From contig JAHEGA010000035.1 of NCBI GenBank assembly GCA_024639925.1, positions 1 to 6,501 on the forward strand: DNA of 6,501 bases, in the 5' to 3' direction. The position numbers and the translations under genes were made by a program. Shown here piece by piece: positions 1 through 5,427 of this stretch. Numbering within the stretch: position 1 is the first letter of the stretch; each line of letters begins with the position of its first letter. Below the pieces are notes generated by a model that saw only the letters and a list, made by a program, of their open reading frames with translations, had not been told where the DNA came from and did not search any database. The DNA is from Microbacteriaceae bacterium. GTDB lineage: Bacteria; Actinomycetota; Actinomycetes; Actinomycetales; Microbacteriaceae.

Positions 1-60
1 CAGCCATAGCCTTGCGCTCTATTCTGGGGAACACATTGAGCCACCCCTAAGGAGAACACC

Positions 61-417
61 ATGGCTAAAGACACCACTCCGGTTGCCGCTGTTGACCACG
101 CCGCCGCCGCGGACCCCGCGACCCCACCCGGCCCGTACGACGACTACCCGGGCAAGACGATGGGCGTTATTGCTCTTGTTCTCGCATTCTTTACCCAGAT
201 TCCCGCACTCATCCTCGGCATCATTGCCTGGGTCTGGTCCAAGAATGCGGGCATCTCTAACGTTCCGGCAAAAGTTGCCGTCGCGGTGAGCTCAGCATTC
301 ATCCTGCTCGGCCTTCTGGCCCTCGTGGGCTGGGTGATCCTGGTCGCATCTGCGTTTGATGGATTGGGAGAACTCGGCGGGTTTGGTCCGATGGGCCCTC
401 GCTTCTTGGATAGCTAA
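61..417 (+). CDS. DUF4190-type small membrane protein
   Basis: This 118-residue protein has a soluble N-terminal tail of about 30 residues, rich in Ala and Pro and ending in an acidic PYDDYPGKT stretch. Two hydrophobic segments follow, at about residues 34-59 and 72-97, joined by a short loop with basic residues (SKNAG). The C-terminal tail is Gly-rich. The GKTMGVIALVLAFF start of helix 1 and the LILGIIAWVWSKNAG turn are typical of DUF4190 proteins, common in Actinobacteria and of unknown biochemical role, so no function is claimed. The start is well supported: AAGGAGA at 49-55 lies five bases before the ATG, the only strong Shine-Dalgarno sequence in the window. A possible -10 box, TATTCT, lies at 20-25; its -35 would fall at the window edge. 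The gene ends just before a strong terminator, so it is probably transcribed apart from putA. Confidence 0.88.
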   Translation: MAKDTTPVAAVDHAAAADPATPPGPYDDYPGKTMGVIALVLAFFTQIPALILGIIAWVWSKNAGISNVPAKVAVAVSSAFILLGLLALVGWVILVASAFDGLGELGGFGPMGPRFLDS

Positions 418-429
418 AACTTCCCGAAC

Positions 430-476
430 ACTTCCTGAATACCCCGGTCTTACGGCCCGGCATTCGGGGAGTTTTT
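430..476 (+). terminator. Rho-independent terminator after the DUF4190 gene
   Basis: The arm 430-440 (ACTTCCTGAAT) pairs with 462-472 (ATTCGGGGAGT) over 11 base pairs, two of them G-U. An inner CCGG/CCGG stem (444-447 with 457-460) can extend the fold. A run of T at 472-476 follows directly. The element begins 12 bases after the stop codon of the upstream gene and lies before the putA start, so it should separate the two transcripts. Confidence 0.85.
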
Positions 477-483
477 GCGAAGA

Positions 484-520
484 TGCATTCCCAGCTGGGG
501 AGGCCGTACGCTAGCCGTTA
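484..520 (+). promoter_or_regulatory. Putative leaderless promoter of putA
   Basis: TACGCT at 507-512 fits the actinobacterial TANNNT -10 pattern. It ends seven bases before the A of the putA ATG at 520, so transcription would begin at the start codon. A poor -35 candidate (TGCATT, 484-489) lies 17 bases upstream. A perfect 10-base palindrome, CCCAGCTGGG (490-499), sits between the two boxes and could be an operator. There is no Shine-Dalgarno sequence at a useful distance: GGGGAGG at 497-503 is 16 bases from the ATG. This is inferred from pattern and spacing only. Confidence 0.45.
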
Positions 521-3500
521 TGTCAACGCTGGTGAACAATGATGTGACCGAAAACACGAAGCCCACAGGAGTGGCGGGGGCCCAGAAGCTGGGGGATGAT
601 TCGGTTGCCCTCGTGCGGTCGTGGCTTGATCGGGCAGAAGCCCTTCACCGCAAGCCCGACGCGTCCTCAGAGCGTTTGGCGGGTGTGCTGAAAGATCCCG
701 AAGGACCAGCGTTTGCGCTCGGGTTTGTGGACCGTGTGGCGCGCCCGGAAGACTTGAGTGTGGCGGGAAGAAACTTCCGCGAACTCTCGCGAAACGTTCC
801 CGGCTTTCTGCCGGGCGTTTTGACGTTGTTGATTAAGGTGGGCGGGTTCTTCGCCCCGATTTTTCCCACGCTCGTCGTGCCGATTGCTCGGTGGGCGCTC
901 AAAACCCTCATTGGCCACCTCATCATTGATGCCAGTGACGCCAAGCTGACCCGGTCTTTGAAGCGACTCACCCGAAAAGGTGACCGACTGAACATCAACC
1001 TGCTCGGCGAGGCCGTTCTGGGAGATGCCGAAGCGGATCGCCGCCTTGCCGGTGTCTCCACTCTGATTGCCCGACCGGACGTGGACTACGTCTCGGTCAA
1101 GGTGTCTTCGGTCTCCAGCCAACTCTCGATGTGGGCTTTTGAGGAAACCGTGCAGCGCGTGGTGGAACGTTTGGTTCCCCTTTACCAGCAGGCGGCAGCG
1201 ACCACCCCGCCCACCTTTATCAATCTCGACATGGAAGAGTTCAAAGATCTCGACATGACCCTCGAGGTTTTCGAAGGTGTTTACTCACACCCGTCGTTGA
1301 AGGACTACACCGGGGGGATTGTCCTCCAGGCCTACCTGCCTGAGGCTTTAGCCGCCATGAAGCGCATTCAAGCTTTTGCTGGGGATCGGTTGAAACAAGG
1401 CGGCGCGCCGGTCAAAGTTCGTGTGGTCAAGGGTGCCAACTTGCAAATGGAGCAGGTCGACGCTGCTATCCACGACTGGCCGCTGGCGGTGTTGCCCTCC
1501 AAGCAAGAAAGCGACACCAACTACAAGCGTGTACTCGAATACTCGCTCACGCCCGCCCGCACCAAAGCGGTTCGGATTGGGGTGGCCGGCCACAACCTTT
1601 TTGATGTTGCCTTTGCGCACCTCTTGGCCGAGCGTCGTGGCGTTCAGGCCGGCGTGGACTTTGAAATGCTGATTGGGATGGCCCCCAACCAGGCGGACGC
1701 CGTTCGGGAAACAGTGGGCAAGCTTCTCCTGTACACACCCGTAGTGCATCCGAAAGAGTTTGACGCCGCTGTCGGCTACCTGGTTCGACGCCTCGATGAG
1801 AACGCGAGCCCAGAAAACTTCATGTCCGCCGTGTTTGACCTCTCCGATAACGATGAACTCTTCGCCCGCGAAGAAAAGCGCTTCCGGGACTCGCTCGCCA
1901 CCCTGACGGCAAAAGCGCCGCGGTATCAGCGCACCCAAGATCAGTCGGCATACGTGGCTTCGGGCATCAAGCCCGGTGACCCGTTCCACAATGAGCCAGA
2001 CACCGACCCCTCGCTAGCGGCAAACCGGCTGTGGGCCGAAAGCGTGAGGAAGCTCGCAGGGAGCGCCCGGGGGAAGAAACTGGGAGTTCAGGCATTGAAA
2101 GCCGGAGAGATCCCTGAAAGCTTGGGCCCCATCAAGGGGGGAATCGCGGTCGATGACTTGGTGGCAAGAGGCCGTAAGGCAGGAACCGCATGGGGTAAAA
2201 AGCCCGCCAGTGAACGGGCACAAATTCTCCTGGCGGCAGCAGAAGAGCTGAACAAGAGTCGTGGCGACTTACTCGCGGTGATGATGCAAGAAGCCGGAAA
2301 AACACTTCTGGAAGGCGATCCCGAGGTCAGCGAAGCCGTTGACTTTGCCCGCTACTACGCGGCCCTAGCGCTTGAACTTGACGAGGTTGATGGAGCTCGT
2401 TTCCAGCCCCAACAGTTCACCCTGGTCACCCCACCGTGGAATTTCCCTGTCGCTATTCCCGCTGGTTCAGTGCTCTCCGCGCTGGCCGCGGGAAGTGCTG
2501 TGGCAATCAAGCCCGCTCCACAGGTGCGGCGATGCGGCGCTGTCATGGTGGAGGCCCTCTGGGCTGCCGGCGTGCCCAAAGATGTACTGCAGCTGATCGA
2601 CATGGAGGAAGGCCAGATTGGCCGCGGCCTCATCTCTCACCCGGGTGTCGACCAGCTGATCCTCACGGGAGCCTTTGAAACAGCGAAGCTTTTCCGTTCC
2701 TGGCGAGCGGACCTTCCCTTGCTTGCGGAAACGAGCGGGAAGAACAGCCTCATCGTCACTCCGAGTGCTGACTTCGACCTGGCGGTCGCGGATTTGGCCA
2801 AGAGTGCCTTCGGCCACGCGGGCCAGAAGTGTTCTGCGGCGAGCGTCGTAATTCTTGTGGGGTCAGTCGCTCGATCCGAACGGTTCCGTCGCCAGCTCGT
2901 CGATGCGGTCACAACCTTGCGGGTGGGATACCCCGACGACCCCGAATCGGTGATGGGTCCGGTCATCGAACCCCCCGGCGGCAAACTCCAGTCAGGCCTC
3001 ACTAACCTGGGGCCGGGCGAATCATGGATTGTCCAACCCGAGCAGCGGGATGAATCCGGTCGTCTGTGGTCCCCCGGGATTCGAGATGGGGTTCGCGCGG
3101 GCAGCGAATTCCATCAGACCGAATACTTCGGGCCGGTTTTGGGAATCATGACCGCCCGCACTCTCGAGCAAGCCATCGCGCTGCAAAACGGCAGTGACTA
3201 CGGATTGACCGCCGGAATTCATTCGCTCGATCCTGACGAGGTTCGGTTCTGGCTGGATCGTGTGCAAGCGGGAAACTGTTATGTGAACCGAGGTATTACC
3301 GGCGCAATCGTGCGTCGCCAACCCTTCGGTGGCTGGAAGAAATCCAGTGTGGGTGCAGGCGCCAAGGCCGGCGGCCCCAACTACCTTTTCGGCCTTGGAT
3401 CGTGGAGACATCAAGCTGCGGTTGCTTCGCTACCGGCGACGGCCATCGATCCCCACTTGGCGGCCATTGCCGCGGTGGTCGGCAAGGAATCTGACACCGG

Positions 3501-4044
3501 CGTCTCCCTCGATCGCGCGCTCGCCAGTGATCAACTGGCGTGGCAAGACGAATACGGTGTTTCCGAAGACCCCAGTGGGGTGGGAGTGGAGAGAAACGTC
3601 TTTCGCTACCACGCTGGTGAGGTGACAATTCGGTTGTCGGGGTTCTCTCCGCTGACAGATGTCGTGCGCGTTATCCTCGCGGGCTTGAGAGCTGGAGCGC
3701 GGCTGAATATCTCGTCGGCAGAGGAACTGCCCGATGACGTGATGACGCTGCTGAAGAAGAGCCCCTCCCATTTGGGAACGCTGGGAGACTACGTTGTGGA
3801 AACCGAGCGGGCTTTTGTTGCTCGAGTGTCCGGAGACCTTCCCGAGCGAGTCAGGTTACTGGGCGGGCGAACAGATGCTCTTGCCGTGGCATTTGACGGC
3901 GCACCCGAGGTAGCGATCTACGGCGACGAGGTCACCGAGAGTGGTCGCGTCGAGATGTTGCCGTTTGTCAAAGAACAAGCAGTGTCGCTGACGGCGCACC
4001 GCTTCGGGGCTCCTGATAACCGGATGGCGGGTATCGCCCTTTAG
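520..4044 (+). CDS. putA: Bifunctional proline dehydrogenase / P5C dehydrogenase (PutA)
   Basis: PutA oxidises proline to pyrroline-5-carboxylate (P5C) with FAD, then the hydrolysed semialdehyde to glutamate with NAD+. The protein has 1174 residues from ATG 520. A hydrophobic, Pro-rich stretch at 95-136 precedes the PRODH barrel (about 185-450): K194 in SVKVSS, D237 in INLDMEE, R301 and K304 in VRVVKGAN, GVAGHN, and the substrate-carboxylate arginines R423/R424 in YLVRRLDEN. The aldehyde dehydrogenase domain (about 535-960) has PPWNFP (N641), KPAP, general base E737 in AETSGKN, nucleophile C771 in GQKCSA, and EYFGPVLG. The C-terminal domain (about 965-1174) ends with EQAVSLTAHRFG, a conserved feature of long PutAs. 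No N-terminal ribbon-helix-helix domain is present, so it should not repress its own gene as E. coli PutA does. An in-frame TTG at 475 lies in the terminator T-run and was not taken as the start. The stop overlaps that of the convergent regulator gene. Confidence 0.95.
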   Translation: MSTLVNNDVTENTKPTGVAGAQKLGDDSVALVRSWLDRAEALHRKPDASSERLAGVLKDPEGPAFALGFVDRVARPEDLSVAGRNFRELSRNVPGFLPGVLTLLIKVGGFFAPIFPTLVVPIARWALKTLIGHLIIDASDAKLTRSLKRLTRKGDRLNINLLGEAVLGDAEADRRLAGVSTLIARPDVDYVSVKVSSVSSQLSMWAFEETVQRVVERLVPLYQQAAATTPPTFINLDMEEFKDLDMTLEVFEGVYSHPSLKDYTGGIVLQAYLPEALAAMKRIQAFAGDRLKQGGAPVKVRVVKGANLQMEQVDAAIHDWPLAVLPSKQESDTNYKRVLEYSLTPARTKAVRIGVAGHNLFDVAFAHLLAERRGVQAGVDFEMLIGMAPNQADAVRETVGKLLLYTPVVHPKEFDAAVGYLVRRLDENASPENFMSAVFDLSDNDELFAREEKRFRDSLATLTAKAPRYQRTQDQSAYVASGIKPGDPFHNEPDTDPSLAANRLWAESVRKLAGSARGKKLGVQALKAGEIPESLGPIKGGIAVDDLVARGRKAGTAWGKKPASERAQILLAAAEELNKSRGDLLAVMMQEAGKTLLEGDPEVSEAVDFARYYAALALELDEVDGARFQPQQFTLVTPPWNFPVAIPAGSVLSALAAGSAVAIKPAPQVRRCGAVMVEALWAAGVPKDVLQLIDMEEGQIGRGLISHPGVDQLILTGAFETAKLFRSWRADLPLLAETSGKNSLIVTPSADFDLAVADLAKSAFGHAGQKCSAASVVILVGSVARSERFRRQLVDAVTTLRVGYPDDPESVMGPVIEPPGGKLQSGLTNLGPGESWIVQPEQRDESGRLWSPGIRDGVRAGSEFHQTEYFGPVLGIMTARTLEQAIALQNGSDYGLTAGIHSLDPDEVRFWLDRVQAGNCYVNRGITGAIVRRQPFGGWKKSSVGAGAKAGGPNYLFGLGSWRHQAAVASLPATAIDPHLAAIAAVVGKESDTGVSLDRALASDQLAWQDEYGVSEDPSGVGVERNVFRYHAGEVTIRLSGFSPLTDVVRVILAGLRAGARLNISSAEELPDDVMTLLKKSPSHLGTLGDYVVETERAFVARVSGDLPERVRLLGGRTDALAVAFDGAPEVAIYGDEVTESGRVEMLPFVKEQAVSLTAHRFGAPDNRMAGIAL

Positions 4045-4478
4045 CCAGAAACGGTGTGAACCAACCTCGAGAGAACAATAGAACTTTTCGAGTGGTTCAC
4101 GTTGGGTGCTGACCGCACGCGCTCGATGGCGCGCTCGAGAGAGGCAATATCTTTCGCCCGCATCTGAATAATCGCGTCAGCATCACCGCTGACGGTGCCG
4201 GCTCCCACCACCTCGGGGATGTGGGAGAGGATTCTCTCCAGTTCGGGGGGTGACACTGTTCCTTGGCAGAAAAGTTCGATGTACGCCTCGACGGACATGC
4301 CTTCGACGGCGGGGTCAACAACAATCGTGAAAGACCGGATGATTCCTTGCGCGACCAATTTGTCGACTCTCCGTTTGACCGCGGAGGGTGACAGGCCCAC
4401 AAGAGCGCCAATATCGGCGTAGTTCGCGCGCGAGTTGTGGCGAAGTTCGGTGATGATCCGTGAGTCAACAGCATCCAT
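4041..4478 (-). CDS. Lrp/AsnC-family transcriptional regulator
   Basis: This 145-residue protein has the usual length and two-domain build of the family. The N-terminal winged helix-turn-helix starts with DAVDSRIITELRHNSR; the HTH is at about 20-41 (YADIGALVGLSPSAVKRRVDKL region) and the wing (GIIRSFTIVVDP) follows. The C-terminal RAM/AsnC ligand-binding domain covers about 62-142, with the SGDAD turn at 98-101, where amino-acid effectors bind at the dimer interface in relatives. Such proteins usually form octamers that wrap DNA and respond to amino acids. The gene is divergent from the hydrolase-rocD operon and convergent with putA, so arginine, ornithine or proline catabolism is the likely target; the effector cannot be read from sequence. 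No Shine-Dalgarno is seen. A TAGAGT -10 box six bases before the ATG suggests a leaderless mRNA. M. tuberculosis Rv2324 has a similar setting (recalled). Confidence 0.92.
   Translation of the reverse strand: MDAVDSRIITELRHNSRANYADIGALVGLSPSAVKRRVDKLVAQGIIRSFTIVVDPAVEGMSVEAYIELFCQGTVSPPELERILSHIPEVVGAGTVSGDADAIIQMRAKDIASLERAIERVRSAPNVNHSKSSIVLSRLVHTVSG
4056..4100. terminator. Hairpin at the convergent putA/regulator junction, possible terminator
   Basis: GTGAACCA (4056-4063) pairs with TGGTTCAC (4093-4100), and CTCGA (4066-4070) pairs with TCGAG (4088-4092). This gives a 13-base-pair stem with a two-base bulge and a 17-base loop. It starts 11 bases after the putA stop and lies inside the last codons of the opposite-strand regulator gene. 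Neither side has a good T-run, so it may be a U-less terminator, an RNA-stabilising 3' end, or neither. No other terminator is visible for putA. Confidence 0.4.
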
Positions 4479-4490
4479 AAGCTCACTCTA
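4479..4490 (-). promoter_or_regulatory. Putative leaderless promoter (-10) of the Lrp-type regulator
   Basis: On the minus strand TAGAGT (plus-strand 4485-4490) matches TANNNT and ends six bases before the ATG at 4478, which would place the transcription start at the start codon. The -35 position (about 4508-4513) reads ACCAGA, which is weak. The inverted repeat at 4489-4507 fills the spacer between these boxes, an arrangement expected for autorepression. This is inferred from pattern only. Confidence 0.45.
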
Positions 4491-4507
4491 CGCGGGATTG
4501 ATGCGTA
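4489..4507. promoter_or_regulatory. Inverted repeat, putative Lrp-type operator copy 1
   Basis: TACGCG (4489-4494), seven spacer bases, then TGCGTA (4502-4507) form an inverted repeat with five of six arm positions matching. It overlaps the regulator's candidate -10 box by two bases. Its arms and spacer length equal those of the second copy 31 bases to the right. Lrp/AsnC proteins typically bind several short imperfect palindromes phased along the helix. Assignment to this regulator rests on position. Confidence 0.6.
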
Positions 4508-4519
4508 TCTGGTGTGTAT

Positions 4520-4538
4520 TACGCGAGATATCCGCGTA
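4520..4538. promoter_or_regulatory. Inverted repeat, putative Lrp-type operator copy 2
   Basis: TACGCG (4520-4525), a seven-base spacer AGATATC, then CGCGTA (4533-4538) form a perfect six-base inverted repeat. It lies exactly 31 bases, about three helical turns, from copy 1, so both face the same side of the DNA. Its centre is about 53 bases upstream of the hydrolase start codon; if that mRNA is leaderless, this is a typical activator position. A weaker half-site, TGCGTG, at 4563-4568 could be part of a third, degenerate copy. Confidence 0.62.
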
Positions 4539-4569
4539 TCAACAAGAAATATGAGCGTTGAGTGCGTGA

Positions 4570-4581
4570 GACTATGACGGC
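4570..4581 (+). promoter_or_regulatory. Possible -10 of the hydrolase-rocD operon
   Basis: GACTAT at 4570-4575 lies six bases before the ATG at 4582, the same spacing as in the other two candidate leaderless promoters here. It is a poor match to TANNNT, and no -35 box is recognisable around 4547-4552. That would fit a promoter needing an activator bound at the upstream repeats. The evidence is weak. Confidence 0.3.
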
Positions 4582-5427
4582 ATGACAAATACGGTGACCG
4601 ACATGAAACCCTCTGGGACCACTCTCGCCCGGCAGACGCCGACCATTCTGATGTGTCGACCGGAGTACTTCACCGTCAGTTACCGCATCAACCCCTGGAT
4701 GCACCCCGAAGACCCGACCGATACGTCTTTGGCCCTCAAGCAGTGGACTGTTTTGTATGACACGTATCGTGACCTTGGCTTCACCATTGAGCTGATTGAT
4801 CCGATTCCTGGGTTACCGGACATGGTCTACGCCGCCAACGGCGGCTTTGTTCTCGATGGCATCGCCTATGGCGCTAAGTTTCACTACCCCGAGCGCCAAC
4901 CCGAAGGTCCCGCCTACATGGAGTGGTTTGCGGCTAACGGCTACGAGGTAGCCGAGCCGCAGGAGACCAACGAGGGCGAGGGAGACTTCCTCCTCGTGGG
5001 CGACGTGATTCTCGCTGCTTCCGGTTTCCGTAGCGACACCTCCAGCCACCAGGAGATAGCCGCGGTGTACAACCGTGAAGTGATTTCCTTGCAATTGATC
5101 AACCCCAGTTTTTATCACCTGGACACGGCCTTGGCGGTAATTGATTCAGAGACCATTGCCTACTTGCCCAGCGCTTTTGACGAGGCCTCACTCGAGATTC
5201 TGCGCACCCGCTACCCGGATGCGATTATCGCGACGGAAGAGGACGCCGCGATCCTCGGATTGAACTCCTTCAGCGACGGCCACAACGTGGTTATTGCGGA
5301 AAAGGCTGTCACGTTCGCCAAGGACTTGAAGGCCCGCGGCTACAACCCCATCGGTGTCGACCTTTCCGAGCTTCTGCTCGGCGGAGGCGGCGTGAAGTGC
5401 TGCACTTTAGAATTGCGGTCATCATGA
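4582..5427 (+). CDS. Guanidine-modifying hydrolase (arginine dihydrolase / DDAH / CtlX-like)
   Basis: This 281-residue protein belongs to the pentein-fold amidinotransferase/DDAH/arginine deiminase superfamily, which hydrolyses guanidino or ureido groups through a Cys thioester. Visible motifs are LMCRPEYF (23-30), PDMVYAANGGFV (79-90), EGEGDFL (131-137) with the acidic residues, YHLDTAL (178-184) with catalytic H179, and a C-terminal GGGGVKCCT in which C273 aligns with the nucleophile. N86 sits where DDAH and deiminases carry an acidic residue and appears to match the Asn (recalled as N71) important in cyanobacterial ArgZ arginine dihydrolase. With rocD directly downstream and no ornithine carbamoyltransferase in view, release of ornithine from arginine (plus CO2 and two NH3) is the best guess. 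Citrulline hydrolase (CtlX-type) or true DDAH remain possible. M. tuberculosis Rv2323c is probably related. No Shine-Dalgarno precedes ATG 4582; conservation begins near residue 20, so ATG 4603 cannot be excluded. Confidence 0.85.
   Translation: MTNTVTDMKPSGTTLARQTPTILMCRPEYFTVSYRINPWMHPEDPTDTSLALKQWTVLYDTYRDLGFTIELIDPIPGLPDMVYAANGGFVLDGIAYGAKFHYPERQPEGPAYMEWFAANGYEVAEPQETNEGEGDFLLVGDVILAASGFRSDTSSHQEIAAVYNREVISLQLINPSFYHLDTALAVIDSETIAYLPSAFDEASLEILRTRYPDAIIATEEDAAILGLNSFSDGHNVVIAEKAVTFAKDLKARGYNPIGVDLSELLLGGGGVKCCTLELRSS

Noticed and set aside
475..519. In-frame TTG at 475 as the start of putA, adding 15 residues
   Set aside because: The TTG lies in the T-run of the upstream terminator, has no ribosome binding site, and the added residues do not look like PutA; ATG 520 is preceded by a suitably placed -10 box.
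1348..1989. Long open frame of 213 codons on the minus strand inside putA
   Set aside because: It lies opposite the well-conserved PRODH domain, has no recognisable domain, and is explained by the codon bias of the real gene. The shorter antisense frames at 645-1122 and 2467-3771 are rejected for the same reason.
4118..4138. Direct repeat of CGCGCTCGA (4118-4126 and 4130-4138)
   Set aside because: It lies in the coding sequence for the LERAIERVR segment, where repeated Glu-Arg-type codons produce it; nothing suggests a separate function.
4097..4588. Alternative 163-codon minus-strand frame overlapping the Lrp-type gene
   Set aside because: It is a frame-shifted shadow of the regulator, with low-complexity Ser/Arg/Pro content and no domain; the 4041-4478 frame gives a complete Lrp/AsnC protein.
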